From NCBI RefSeq assembly GCF_008831285.2, contig NC_045142.1, forward strand, positions 25,309,876 to 25,373,875: a DNA stretch of 64,000 nucleotides. Reading direction: 5' to 3'. Under the pieces are notes generated by a model, which was not told where the DNA came from, made no database searches, and saw nothing but the letters and a program-made list of their open reading frames with translations. Both the position numbers and the translations under genes were made by a program. The DNA comes from Nymphaea colorata (taxonomy: Eukaryota > Streptophyta > Magnoliopsida > Nymphaeales > Nymphaeaceae). Within the stretch, counting starts at the first letter, position 1; every line of letters begins with the position of its first letter. This document shows, one piece after another, positions 12,001 through 25,800 of the stretch.

Positions 12001-15000
12001 TCCACTAAAAGGATAAGTAGAAATCCGAGGATCCTTATTTCTGTGATAACACCTGAGATGAGATAAAATAAAAATGAAAGTACATGTTAATCAATGCCAG
12101 TAACACAAAGGGTTATTGGCAAGGTTCTGCAGCCCAATTCTACAATATGATAGATGAGTATCTCTACATGAGTGTCAAGTATCACAAACCAGTTATGTAT
12201 CAGACACGTTATGGTTCCCCAGCTGCCTACCTCAAGTCTAATGGCTATTAGTTGCAGGGCAAGGATATTATATTGAGCACATGATGTCCTTGAAGCTATA
12301 AATGCTGCTACAAAAGATGGTTCCTCCCCATTTGGTTGGGTCAGTAGATAGCAATAAACATGAAGATGATCAGTTTCTTCACTAGCTGATATATTAAGTA
12401 CCAATAAACACGAAGCAATCGGATGAGTAGCCCTGAAATGTTAGACCAGATGGACAAGTACACAAGTCCACAGCCCAATTTACAAGGTTAGAAAAGGGCA
12501 AACTCCAGGAAAGGTCGGATTGGGTTTTACTCCAACTCTAGCCAATAAACAGAAAAAAGAAAAAAATCAAGTGTACCTTCCAACAACAGGGAAGCTACAG
12601 TATGGCGCTAAAATGCTACAAATACCACCTAACTATTGAGTAGTCCCAATATCTGGTAGCTATGCTTTAAAGGCCACCAACGAGGGAAGATGATCTTTTT
12701 TACACCATTGGACGTAAGTGAAAAACAAGGTGCATCATACCAAGAGGGTTCTTTCTGGATGAAGTTAACACAATGACCATGGAGACAGCATCTATGAAAT
12801 AAATAAATCCATAAATGAATGCCTACACTTCAATGTGTTGGACATGTTACAGAGCCACTGGAAGCATAGATTGTGAAGTATAAGGAATAGAATGTCATGT
12901 AAATAAATCTTTGAAACTCACACTTGTTTCCACATCTACAACAGAGTCCACAACAAATTCAGTCACCCTCGAATACCAAGCTGGTTCTTCTTCCTACAGT
13001 AATAATAGGTCATATTGTCAACAGCTCTCCCAAACGAAGAAAATTGAAATAAGATTGAACTATTACTAGGAACAACCTCCAAGATCTTTACAAAGAGACG
13101 CATTGCTTCAGTCTGCGCCATATTTCCAAGTCCATTCCAGCTGTAAGCAAAAGTATTAATGTTCTCAAGATGCAGAGGAGGAGGGTGTAACAGAAAAATT
13201 ATAAGAACTAAATTATCATAGCTCTTCATACGCAGGCAAGCAGGCAGAATATGCATAAGAACCAAACCAGACCCTCATTCATAACAGTTGTGAGATAACC
13301 AGTAAAATCTCACATACTGTACAAGAAAAAAATAAACAGTAAAATCTCAGAGATTGTACAAGAAAAAATAAAGAAAGAACTAAGAAGATTCAATTCAGTG
13401 CATAAAGAAATCTAAATAAGCCAAAGAAGGTTATATAAGGCAGAGGCTTAGAGGTTAGATGACATAGACAGCACAAGGCAGAGCTGCAGCACAATGTGTC
13501 AAGACCAACAAACCCATTCAACCACTTCCCTAATCCACTAAACCGTTGTTCATGCCTAATGAAAATTGAGGAAAGTCATTATCATGTTAAGCTTGGAATT
13601 TTCAAATTTGTTGGTGAAACTTTGAGCTTCACCATTGTTATCAAGAGAAAGGATGCTTTCTCTTGTTTTCCTTTCTTTCTTTTTGTTTTCCATAGAATGG
13701 AATGCATATTTGTTTAGCAGTATGAGAATACCATTGATAATTTATATTCTTAGTGTAAGAGGAAACATAACCCTAAGAAGAAGAGCACAAGCTGCAGTAT
13801 TCATTGATGAACACTCAAAGGCTTAACCATGAGATTTATGTGACCGAAGACGAGTTTAATTACTAACACACGTTGCAAACTCAATTAGGAAGGTGTGAAC
13901 AACTTCATAATACACAGACAGTAAAAGAGAGACAGAGAGAGAGAATCTTGTGTGTGTGACTATGCAATGATTCCCCTACATAAATTCCAATAAATCCTCG
14001 TCAACCTAAAGCAGATAGTGGAAAAAGAAAAGAAAATTTAAACCACCAAGACGAGGCCTTAGTCTACAGCAGAGATCTACAATTGTCATTTAACTTGCAA
14101 GCATAAGTCTCCGTCTGACAATATGGCACTTAATGTGTTTTCTTTTTCATTACTCTATCGTCCTCTTAGCTGTGCGTCAGTTCAGCCAGTTTTTATCAGT
14201 AAATAAGAATTCATCGTAGCTCACATCATCATTTCATGTATTTCAAAAACCTCTAAAATTCTATTTCCTATTAAGAAAGAGGGAATTAACTATGTGATTA
14301 GCACACAACCAGGATTAATTTCCAAGATTTAATTAACGTGCGCGGTTATAAAGCTCCAGATAATCAAACAGGCATTCGGAGAAATGCTTAATGCGAGAGT
14401 TGCAGTGACACAAAAAAGATTCATCATCCCGTACACTCAGATGTGCTTTGATACGCTAACCTCGTCCATTTGCTGCTCTCAACATGATTCATCCCCTTAG
14501 GCTTAGGAATTGTGCATGGCCCCACGGTAGCCTGAATGCAAACAAGAAGAGAACCGGATCTTAATTACATGCATAACCACACAACCTATAAAAGATCAAA
14601 ATCCAGTTGAAGCCAGATCGAAGGATCCACATGCATCTGCATGGACAGAACACAGCATAGTTCACCAAGAAGGATCCTATCTTTCATCGTTTTCCTCAGA
14701 TCTTCAAGATCCCAATGAATTATTACAATAAGCACTAAAATAACATAAGAGATCCTAAAATTCTGGCGAATTCATTCTCAAGATCCCAAGCAACCGGCAG
14801 CAAGGCGAATTTTTTCATGACTGCGGCAACTAACACGGCAGATCACAGTGAAATTCTCAAGAAGTGAATCAAGAAATGAACGTTTCTTACTTGCTGATAG
14901 AGTCCATAGAGCAAGAGGGCGACGTCATCTGTGAAGCGGGAGATCGCGGAAGACTTGCTTGGAGATCCACCTCCGCTGAGACCAACGTAGGAGGCCGCCG

Positions 15001-15046
15001 CGTAGAACCTCTCAGGGTACGCGAGGCCGGCCGTCGACCAAGCCAT
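6032..15046 (-). CDS. ACBP4: Acyl-CoA-binding protein with kelch repeats (ACBP4/ACBP5 class)
   Basis: Binds long-chain acyl-CoA esters in the cytosol. Nineteen exons give 671 aa: 14891-15046, 14461-14531, 13077-13140, 12922-12993, 11522-11710, 11334-11411, 10894-11004, 10663-10729, 10524-10585, 9991-10130, 9379-9505, 9181-9295, 8387-8475, 8114-8197, 7829-7975, 7723-7770, 7537-7695, 7346-7405 and 6032-6208. An N-terminal acyl-CoA-binding domain (about 12-105: YPERFYAAASYVGL, LLLYGLYQQATVG, EAMRLFVKILE) is followed by kelch blades (about 180-480: GGNHNGRYLNDLQ, VSRGGQSVTVVG, PTPRAGHAGV) and a Glu/Gln-rich coiled coil (about 530-650). Length and order match Arabidopsis ACBP4 (about 668 aa). ACBP4 and ACBP5 cannot be told apart here. 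Introns 7976-8113 and 7406-7536 have GC donors; the others are GT-AG. The start is the first ATG before the conserved YPERFYAAASY. Confidence 0.93.
6230..6603. repeat. 73-bp direct repeat pair in the last ACBP intron
   Basis: 6230-6302 and 6531-6603 are near-identical copies of 73 bp, both starting GTCCACCGGGAATTAG and ending CTGTTTCA. The first copy lies 22 bp upstream (on the - strand) of the last exon's acceptor. Diverged units of another repeat (AGAAAGAC...ATATT.CAGT.TT) flank them near 6470, 6604 and 6951. Confidence 0.85.
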
Positions 15047-16175
15047 TACGGCCTTCCTCCTCTCCTGACAGAGAGACTAGCAACGTGAGGGAGCAACTCA
15101 GAGAGAGAGACAGAGAGACCGGCAACGTGAGCAATCAACTATGAAAACGAGAGAGAAAGAGAAATGGTCGGTAAATGGCGACTCCCGCTATTCTCGCGGT
15201 ATTTTATAACTTTTTAACAGTTTGGAAATTTCTAACACAAGTCCTAGATTTCACATCTAATTCCAGAAACGATCTTTATAAATATTTGAAATAACCGATA
15301 GCATATGGCCGTATAGGTAAGTAAATGTCACAGCTTCCTACTCGTATAACAACGTGCTTAAAGCCAATCTCACATCTCAGTGAAATTGAAGTAAACATCA
15401 GTAGAATGTTTTTTTTTATACCAACGTCTAAGAACTTTTTTTCATCTTCTAAAAATGAATAACTATTTTTAAAAGAATTAAGTCTCCATGGGATAAAATC
15501 ATTTAAATTTGAAACTAAAGTTTTAGAATCGCTTAGAGCTATAAATGGGTTGGATTTGCATTGGGCATTTGACTAATTGACTTGGTTGAGTTTAGATATA
15601 AGAACTTCTGGCTCAGTGCAATTTGAATCCTCCAAAATTTGGTCTTTTTTTTTTAATATTGTATATGAAGATTTTGATTATGTGTTCACCTATGAAATTA
15701 TATGATACCGTTAATTATTGTATGGTTTATAGATGTTAATATTTGCATGTGTTTGCTTGCATATCCGTTGGTCCATGTTACCAATTTAAAATCCAATTTT
15801 GAACCAGATTCAGTAAAGAAATATCAGATCTGATTACTGATCGGATTTGAACCGTATAATCAATGCTACTTGAATCCAAATTCACATTGAACTATAAATT
15901 TGCTCTTAAATGAAGTTAAGGGATGCAAAAAAATGGAAAATCGAGGTATTTGGTAATGAACATAGTAACAAAGAGTCTCGTGAATCTATCATAAAGATTA
16001 GGGTTGATTTATAAAACCCAGTAACTGAGTGCTCCATCAATCTGCACCAATCTCTTTAAAACAGACAAACAGTTTTTTTACTACTTAGTGGTTTCTCTTC
16101 CTATTCCCATTTGTTTTTAAAGTTTTAATTCTAAAAGTTTTGCAATTCAGGAAATCAAACGAAGAAAAAGACTTA

Positions 16176-16399
16176 ACCTCAAGGGGCATAGCGTAGCTGC
16201 CTGGCTAGAGGCTTGTGAAAGGCATGTCTCTAGTTCGATTCTCGTGAGCGCTATACTTATGTGTCTTAAGGCGGTAGGGGGCGGCATCTAAGTTGAATGG
16301 TGTCCCGTTCTATCACTGACACCGACGCAGCTCAGGATCCCGAAGGCAGGAGGAATGGAGGGCCCTTCGGGCGATGGGATTGACCCTCTCACTCACCTG
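16176..16399 (+). mobile_element. tRNA-derived SINE
   Basis: A 224-bp element flanked by a perfect 18-bp target duplication, AACGAAGAAAAAGACTTA, at 16158-16175 and 16400-16417. The 5' part has an A-box-like TAGCTGCCTGG and a B-box-like AGTTCGATTCTC at tRNA-like spacing, the layout of a Pol III promoter. The 3' part (GGGCCCTTCGGGCGATGGG) is unrelated to tRNA. It does not end in poly(A) but in CTCACTCACCTG. The intact duplication suggests a fairly recent insertion. Confidence 0.8.
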
Positions 16400-16709
16400 A
16401 ACGAAGAAAAAGACTTAGGTACAAGCAGGCATGCATGCAAGCAATTCTTCTATAAGAAAAAGAAAAGAAAGAAATGAATCCAGGCGATGTCAGCGTTAGT
16501 CTTGACCTTTCAAAAAAGTCCTAACAGTAGCAATTAGCTCCATTCCATCGATCCCAACCCAACACCGGCGTCTCTCCAGCCTTTGCTCCAGGTGGTAAGA
16601 GTTTGGATTGGGTATAAATGGAAGCGATACGGATTATCTCGCTAGGTCTAATTCCAGTGGCAAACTACCAACAAGGGAGTCTGGGAAGCTCCACGAATTG
16701 GACAGAATT

Positions 16710-16980
16710 AAGGGTGGGCGTCGGGCCGGGTCCGGGCCCAATAGGCCGGCCCGATTCGGCCCGGCCCTGCCCAGTTTAACCCGTTTAAGTTTAAAAAATA
16801 TACATATATTTTAATTTTTTTGTTTTAATAATATATAGTTATTATTAATAAATATATTTTATATTTAAAAATATTATTTTATGATTAAAAAATGTTTTTT
16901 ATTTTTAAACGGGCTGGGCCCGAGCCAAGACTGGGGCTATCGGGCCGGGGCCGGGCCCGGGCCAGATCGGGCCGGCCTTT
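16710..16980. repeat. GC-rich foldback repeat (GGGCCGGGCCC type)
   Basis: Two GC-rich arms, about 16713-16790 and 16905-16976, are built of GGGCCGG/CCGGCCC words in inverted orientation around a very AT-rich core. This composition recurs widely in plant genomes as a non-autonomous repeat. Exact ends and a target duplication were not found. Confidence 0.6.
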
Positions 16981-19194
16981 ACAGACGTTGAAGCACTTCA
17001 AACCCAGCAATTGGGATTTCAAATACCTTGCTCTCCAACCATTGCACATGAATTTTCGTGCATGTAGGGCTCAATATGCACCCAAAGAACAAAAGTAAGT
17101 AAGTATTAATTTCAGTAATTAATCCCATCTTGTTCCTTGACAGCTTGTTTGATACGCATAAAGTGTAGTTGACGAACTCCATGTCATTATTGGGTCACCG
17201 GTCAGTGATTTGATTTGTCGAGCAAGCATAGTTGGCAAACTCATAACTCGGACTCAGATCGGCTGATGACTGGGTCACCGGGTTGACTTGTTGGCTCAAT
17301 CAAGATAACTTGAATCGAGTGAGTCAAGTCGAGTCAGGCCTAGTCTGATCGACCATGACTGGTGGCCAGGTTTCTTAGGGATCTCAATTGATTCATGTGA
17401 TTCTCGAGTAGGCCGCTCATGTCTAGCGATCCGAATTGACTCGGTGATTTTCGAGCCGACTCAGCGAGTCAGCCAAAACATGAGTCTTTTTTGTTTAGCC
17501 TAATCTGATGAAAATGTTAGACATGGAACTCTTGGAATTAATAAATGCGATAAGACGAGGGCAAGCGTTGAGCCTGTAAGGTAGCATAAGGCATGCATGA
17601 GCACCACGAATATAGATTTTTAAAGTATATAATATTCAAATAAATGTATTTAATGTTACATAACTTTCTTATCAAGTAATGGTCAACTTGAAAGGCATTA
17701 GTTCTTACACATTTAAAGTAAAATAAATGAATAAAATTTATGGCTGCTTTCATGCAGTAAAAATAGAGCGTTTGTGGTTTTTCTATAAAAAACCTATAAT
17801 TTATATTTTTGTGACCACGAGTTGTTTAAAGACTCCAAGAAGAAAGTTGCACATAATTGAAAACTTATTTATTTTGATGCCCACATAAGTTAAATGGTGA
17901 AGTTTAATTATTTCAAATGAAACAAGGATGTTATAGATAATAAAAATATATTTGTTGTCTTTTGTGCTTATATAATTCATGTTTTTTCATCTAGACAAAC
18001 AAAAAAACAAGGCAACAAAAAACGAAAAGGGGAGAGGTGGGCAGCCCCCTTTGTCTGTTCTGCGAGCGAGAGAGAGTGGGATGAAGATGTTGAAAAGAAA
18101 AAAAGCAGAGAGGAGAATGGAAGGGCATAGACGACGGAGGGGCAAGCGAGGGAGGGCCGGTCTAGGTTGATGCCGTTGGCGACGGCCTGGGTCGAGCAGA
18201 AGAACGGGAGGGTGGGGAGAGAGAGATTAGCATTTAATAGTGAGAACCGGCAAAAACGATTGCCGGCTGCTCTGCCATTCTTGCCGGCAAACATCAACCG
18301 AGAGAGAGAGAGAGAAGCACAAAAATAGTCATCGGAGCTTGTTCAGACGTCCGCTGGCGGTCAAGCAACTTTTCTCGGAGTGTTCGCCGGAGAGAGGGAG
18401 AGGAATGCCGGAGAGATAGAAGGGTGGCCGGTGTGTTAATCTGTTTGGCGGAGAACCCCTTTGAGCCGACGGTTTGAGCAGGAAAGCTTAACCTTTCATT
18501 TGTAGAAGCTGATACAATGTGAAAAGGCTGAATACGTACAATTTTTCCTTAACAAATGTATGACAAAACAGAAAAATCCAATGCCAAGATATTGAATGAC
18601 AAGATTGCTTATCAGATCATGATAAGATTATATTGTTTTAACATGTTTTATCATGGGATCTTTGATTATACGTGGATTTTAAGTCATTTATATGTATAGA
18701 AACAAGGAACTGAAATCAGTATGCTGTGCTGACTAATGTTGCCGGATCATTAAAAAAAAAAAAAAATTAACCATCGCTAAAGGCACCTTATAAGTTATAA
18801 CGGAAACAGTAGTAATAGTTTATGAGATAGCACAGTTTATAGCGTCTTTAGAAACGTTTTTATGGTGTTTTTTAATTGTGGATTTTAATATTTATCCATC
18901 CGGCAACATGTACTGGCCGCCGATTGCAATTTTTCGTGTAGAGACAGAGATGTTTTATTGATTCATTTGTTTTTTACACATTTTATCCAGTTAAATGCTT
19001 ACCTAAAGGGCATTTGATAAGAATGTTGCATTCCTGAAAAATTTATCGTAAAAACAGTACGTTCTAGATTGTTATGATCTTATCGTAAAAACAGAAGGGT
19101 TATAATCATGGATGCTATTTCTAGATCAAACAATCTAATCTAGTGTTAGACGTATCGACATCATGCGTTCTACAACAATAACACAGCATTTTTA

Positions 19195-19410
19195 GAGCAT
19201 GTATTTCAAGAACATGTATCTCAAGAACGTAATTTTTATTGAACACCATAAAATGTGAATAGATTTGTGGCCTTACAGTCATTAGGACATGCAGGTGTTT
19301 AGAGCATGTATTTCAAGACCAAGTTTTTCCCAAGAACATAATGTTTATCGAACACCTTCGTACAACGTGAATAGATTTATGTGTCAGCACAGTCATTATG
19401 AACGCAGGTG
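19195..19410. repeat. Imperfect tandem duplication, ~107-bp period
   Basis: 19195-19297 and 19302-19410 both run GAGCATGTATTTCAAGA...GAACACC...GTGAATAGATTT...CAGTCATTA...GCAGGTG. They lie about 400 bp beyond the 3' end of the JMJ24-like gene. Confidence 0.8.
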
Positions 19411-19811
19411 GTACTAGCAACGTCAACATTCCCAAATGATAGGAATAGAGCGGAGATAGTCCCCTAGGTAGGAGGTGGAACGCCTGAAACACATAAAAAG
19501 TATTGTTGAACAGATTTGTCTTGTTAGTAAACACTGAATTTAGACCTAAATTCCATCAGGCAATATCAGATGCTTAAATCCAGACCAAAACCATGGCTTC
19601 TGAATTGTCTATCCCTCTGGCTGTAAGCCTACAGAAAATCTTGCAGCGGGAGACGCATGTATCGAAGTCTCAAAGCTCTCTTCTTGAAATATACAAATAA
19701 AAAGATACACATTATATATATATTAAATGTTCTATATTACAAAATTCCGATCATGATTACCAGGTTACATATAATACAAACCAGAGAAGCAACTCAAAGA
19801 TGAGCAAAAGT

Positions 19812-22800
19812 TCAGCTGCATGTAATTTGTCTCTGTTTCGTGATCTTTTCCAAGTTATCCACAACTAGAGATGTGAGGATGCTATCCTCCGCTCGAACAT
19901 CTGAATCAAGCCTGCATGTTTATTAGAAGTTAACATTTTTCCTCAACAGAACAGAATATCTCTTCTATCCTTTTTTTCCTTTTTAGCTTTTGCAGAAAAG
20001 AGAAGTGCTTGCTGACCTGGGGTCGAGTACCAACTTCTGTACTTCTCTTATTGCCCAACTGGCAGCATACAATGCCATTTTTCCCACCTGAAAAACAAAA
20101 GAGATACATTACAGATAATACAAATGAATTTTCTTAAAAGTTTCATAAAGGAAAGGTACGAGCTAGTGGACTACAACCTCCAATGGGCACTTCTTCGCCT
20201 CATGATCATTTGGTAGACAACGGATTTCTTGTAACAGATTCACAGACTCTTGCAAGCTCTCAGGGGATAGGAATTCCAAGCCGAGTTGGACGGAGGACTG
20301 AAATTTGAACAGACCACCACATTCAGATGATCAGCAGATGGCATGTCACTGTGACTCCCACTATAATTTCCACAATATGACTAAGGAAATTATCAGCTAG
20401 ACTGATGAAAAATATGCAAAAACTTAAAGTCCTGTCCACGAATTTATCAGCTATGTAGACCATGATCACATGAGGAAATTCAGCTTATGCATTAAATAAT
20501 TCTTGATGAAACAAATAAATTCAGCTCTGTTTTGCTCACTGATGCTGGAAAGCAGAGATTCATCAAAAATTCAGAAAAGGAAATTGTTTCATCAATCACG
20601 ACCATAAGGGCATGAACATAAATACCGCCAAAGCCTAGGACTGCGGAGGAAGTGAAGTACTCCAGATACAAAGTATGGAAAGGTGTCTACAACTTCCCCC
20701 CCACCCCCCCCCAACCTAGAGTAGCAAGATGGGGAAGTAAAATCAATCCTTGTTCATACATAGGCTTCTTTGGTACGAAATGAGCCACTTCAAATAGGTT
20801 CATTGCTCCAGCCCAGAATACCATTAATCCGGCATGGGCCACATGAGCTCCGAGTAATTTACTGGACAGATTCATAAGTCGGGGAATTCCCAGCCCACCA
20901 AGCGAAACCGGTGGTTTCTTGGTCACGACCAGCTAAAGCTTAAGTTCCATTAAAAAGCCTTTCCACGGGGTAGAACCTCCTCAGGGAATATAAAGTTTTC
21001 ATGAGGCTGATCCTGAGAAATCCATCCAAGCACGAATACCTTTGTTTAAAAGAATATTTTTGTGTAGGAAGTCTCCAATTCAGGATCTTCTGACAACCTT
21101 GGCACGGCTGTTCTACAAAAATGGGAACCATAAATGACTTTAGTTCACTCAGTCCTGTCAATGAAATCACACCTGAAGATTACGGACTTGGCATGGGCAT
21201 CCAGCTGGAATGAAAACCGCCTCCCCAACATGTTGCTCAAACGCCCAGGGCTCTACATCTGAGAAAGCAATACACTGTATCAACTTCAAGATACACTGAT
21301 TAATCATGAGAAAGAATTGCCTAAGTTGGTCAAAGCCTCGACATTCCCATGCATACTGAAATGAAGTTGAAAACCCACGTGAAGAAAATGAGCACCGCAA
21401 CCTAAACTTCGAAAGAAAAGGACCAATAATTCTCCAGGAAGTTGCTTTCTCAAGCGCAATAATCAAACTAGATATAAAAAACTTACCAAACTCTTCCTTC
21501 AGCTTTCTCTTGTGGTCTTCATTCAAAAAAATTATTTGATCATAGACAGGATGCACAAACTGAGATACAGGTGGAAAAGCACAAATCAGCTACATGTACA
21601 AATTAAAAAGGAAAACCATATGAATATGGTAAAATAACAGGAAAACTTGATTAGTGAACATACTGCATCGTTTGATAGAGCACTGCGACTTCTAAATTCT
21701 TTCCAATGAACTTTCAGATACTCATTCAATTTAGAGACATCCTGCCGACGAAATACCTCCCAACGAACTCCAGCATGTTGCTTTCCAGCTGTATTTGTCC
21801 TCTCACCTGAAATAGTTTTCATCCCGTGACTTGCATGGTCATCCATGGCCTCCACCCCTTTTATAGTTAACTCTGCAAAATTTCCATTCTGTTTACATGG
21901 TTCTGCAGCCACCAGATCAGCTTTTTCTTTCTCAGTCTGACTTTCAGTAGCTTCAGAGGCTTTCCCATCTCCTGAATTATCCTTTGCATCCATTGCCCTA
22001 AAAGTCCGTTGTATCTTTTCAATTTTTGCCCTTTGCCATCCTTGAAACTTTACTTCAGATGCATGCATCAACAAGTGAACCTACAAAACAGTAAAATTGT
22101 AAGAACATACAACACACAAACATAAATACAAACACAGCATCCTCCACGTACATAAAAGAATGGTCATCAAGTAAGTCAGGCTGCTTTCTTTTTTTGGGGT
22201 GGGGGGTGGGGGGTGGGCCTTTTGTGTGAAAGGGCCAAAATAATATTGTATAAAATATGGTACTTGAACATGCTTCAGTCCAGTTCCCAGTTTCAAATTG
22301 CACAGGAGGTGTCATTCCTAAACAATTCAAAGATTAAATTAAATTTAGAAAATGTTGGCAGACTTTAGTTACATTTCTAAATCACATTGTTTGCTTCTAT
22401 GTATATAAAAAGAGCAGATTGATCACCAAGTTTCCATCAACACCTTCTTGTGATTAATCATTCAGAAAAATAAGTCTCAATCGGTAAAAACCTATGGAAT
22501 GACCATTCAGAAGCAACTGGAAAGGAAAAGACAAAAAAAATACTGGATGCAACAAAAGAATGCAGCCTGGTGACCTTTTCCTTTCTGCTTGAAAGGAACA
22601 ACTAGCACATGATTCAAAAGTAGGAAAAGCCACTTACCACGTCACCACTATTAACATGGAGATTGGTCACTGAATCCCCTCTTCCTAGTTCATCATATGT
22701 ACCGTAAGAAATGAAAAGCTTGGGCTCAAGGTTGTTCCTGGATGACCCCAGAGGCAGCTTAGCAGCCAGATTGAGAATGCCCCATTTGGAATGAACATAC

Positions 22801-25800
22801 TCAAGTAGGGGCAATGAACTAATAAATTCCGCTCTCTGGTACAATAAAAATTCTTCCAGTGCTTGACAAGATGGCCAGTCTTTTAATTTCAACATCTGTG
22901 GCCAGCCATTTTCATGGATGCGTCCTTCAGAGTAACCTTTTAAAAACTGACCAAGTTCAATATCAACCTGCCATATGAAAATTACATTACTGTCAGAAAA
23001 AAAAGTCTATAATATACTGTACACAAGCACAACCTTGATAGATGAAGAAAGGGTGGAAATTGTTAACCACAGAAATCAAACAGGATGGCCAGCTGGATGA
23101 GTGCGTGCACGCCAGAGGGATTTAGCTAAGCTCTCAATATATACATGCCTTATCAGCATAGGGACAAAACGACACGCATGTTGGTCTACATTCTCTGGTG
23201 CTCTAACCCAGGTAGTTAAAGTAGGAATAAATTTTCTAGGATACAAGAAGCAAGAACGCATTTAGAAGTGCTTGAAAGATCGATCTGGACATCAAGAAAG
23301 CATGGAATAAGAAGTGGAAGAAAACTGAAAATAGAAATATAAAAGAATGAAGATGTGGAATAAATACAAGGTATGTTATCTGTTTACCATTTGAGGTCTA
23401 AATTTTGAAAAAAGGATTAAGAACCTAGCTTTAGCTTCTGACATTCAAAATTGTTTTCATTTTTTCTTTGTCAATAGGCTCATCATGCTACCAATCTCAA
23501 CAAGACATGGTCATCTGACTTACAGAGCTAAGCATTAATTACCATTAAAAGATGAACCTGGAAATTGTTTAGGCGAGCAACTTAAGGAAGGCAGAAAGAA
23601 AATAAAGGATGAAGTCAAGATTCACATTGAATTTAAAAGATGGGTATCCTGCACCTTCTAAAGCACATTTCAAGTAAAGTATTTTCCTTAATATGTATAT
23701 AGCAGGCTCATAAAGGCTGTCCAATTAACTACCATGTTAAGCACCAAACAATGAACCAAATACTTGAGTGCTGATGGTACTCCTACCTTTCTAAGTGAGA
23801 AGTAAAAATATGGATCAGAAAAAACTTCTCAAGATTTGAGACAAATATTGTAAATGCATTAAGTATTAAGGTCAATCAAAATTTGTATAAATGCGCTTCA
23901 AAGTTAAGATGATTGCTCAATCATAAGCAATTAAAAGAATGCAAACATGCACACAGACAGACTAGTACATCAAGAAGCAATCAGGATGTACCTCTGACCA
24001 GTCCAAGCAATCTATGGCCTTCACAATTCTGTTACCATCTCTGACTTTCTCGTCTGTAGTTTCACGGATTCCCCTCCATATATCCATGGGATCCCAGCAG
24101 GAAGCTGATGTGCTAGAGAAGACATTCCTAACAATAATAGGTTCACCTCTAGCCCAGTGTTTTTGAAAATGCTGACAGCCTTCCAAATTTACATCATCAG
24201 ATGATGGGCAATACAAGAAGTTGTCATTGCTACTGTTTCTATTTGCTGATTTGCAGACATTATCATTAAGGCCATTGGTTTCAGATGGCTTGTCACCTGA
24301 GCAAGCAAGGCATGAATGTGAATTTTCCATTTCATTGACCTGGCAACCACTGACTATTTCTTCAGCACGCTTTTGCAGCTTCACAAGCCAGTTGAGTTTA
24401 AATACTCGTTGCAGCACTAGGGACTCGTAACCACAGCCACCACATTCTCTTGGTGGGCACGGAATACTGCCATTGCTACTCAAAATCCAACCAGGGAATA
24501 AATGAGAAAAGTCGATCCTGTGTTTAGAAGAGTTTTCCTGTCCTGTGGTTGTTCCATGTTGTTTGGGAGGTTCTGACAGGATCACTTCAGCTTTCCCTGT
24601 GCTCATTAAGTCTTCTTCTACCAATTCCTTTTCATCGCCACCTTGGATCATATTCCTTAGTTCACAGCAGCAGGTGAGACACAAATCAAAAGCACAATTT
24701 GTGCAATGCCGGTGATAGTCAATAATAGGCATCTTGCAGCAATCACTGTGCAGAAAAGGGGACACGTTAATCTGACAAAAACATAAAAAGTGCATATATA
24801 TGCCAAACTTTCGAAAAGTGTGGATGCATATGACATTGGATATATGGGGTTTAAGAAATACCAGGACAGCATGTCTTCCACACTTAATCTCACCCGAGGT
24901 ACATCCAGATTAGCTCCTAGAAGCCAGGAGAATGATAAGTAGCCATCTAACGAAATTAAATGCTCTAAAAGAACGCTTACCTTTAGCGCTCATTTCCACT
25001 TCTATTTCCAAGGACTGCTCCTTATGAATCTGCTTAAGCAAAGGAAGAACTAATGAAAGAAGACGATGGAGATACTGCAGCTTATGCTTTGCAGCTATCT
25101 CATGTATCTTGACCTGAAACCATAAATCAGTTAAATAATTAAATTTAAGTCCTTCAAAAAATAGAGCATCTAATGCACTGCATAGCAGCATTATGTCATC
25201 ATCAACCAAGCAAAAGTATGTCAAACAATAAAGAGAACAGATTCCATCATCAAAACCACCTTTATTAGATTGTCGCCTGATAAGCATAATTTGCAATTGC
25301 AATTTCCACGGCACACCGGACAGGCCTTTTGAATATCCTCTTCAGGAACATCAGGATACCTATAAGCGTACAGAAAGTGAATTAAAACAGGTTTTGGGAA
25401 ACAAACTCCCTGACAAAGTCACATAAAAACAATGTAAAATGCACAAAGCAACACCCACCATTTAGAAATACATCCAGTACAATAACCTTTCCTTTCACAT
25501 TTCAAACACCAGATTACCCTTCCTTTGTCATTCCTCCGACACTGATGACATGTCTGCCCACTAGCCTCCCCAGATGACTCTGTGCTCCTTCCAGAATTTT
25601 CCTAAAGATTGAAACATGTTTTTTCTTTAAAGGACGAAGAACATAGCCAAAAAAGTGTGGGCTGAAAAAACAAAACCACCTACCACAAAAGCCTTTCCCA
25701 TAAGGCTCTTCTGACTTTTGCTTCTTGAAGAAGAACCTGAAGTGGGTGACTTGTAGACGAACTTAATCCTGTGGTCATCATTCAGAGCCACGTCTTTCGG

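Larger units (their letters stand above)
15047..19811. other. Intergenic region, AT-rich, repeat-bearing
   Basis: The ACBP promoter/leader lies at its left edge. It contains a SINE (16176-16399), a GC-rich inverted repeat (about 16710-16980), GACTCG/GGGTCACCGG-rich repetitive DNA (about 17160-17480), an AG microsatellite (18301-18314) and a tandem duplication (19195-19410). No coding region is supported. ORFs at 17977-18297 on both strands are purine-tract artefacts. Confidence 0.7.

Noticed and set aside
16190-16260. Possible genuine tRNA gene (A and B box-like motifs)
   Set aside because: No cloverleaf with a paired acceptor stem could be drawn, and the segment is the head of a longer unit inside a target duplication, so it is a SINE.
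20605-21095. psbC/psbD as functional genes or a plastid contig
   Set aside because: Stops, frameshifts and truncation on both sides, and the surrounding sequence is a nuclear gene intron.
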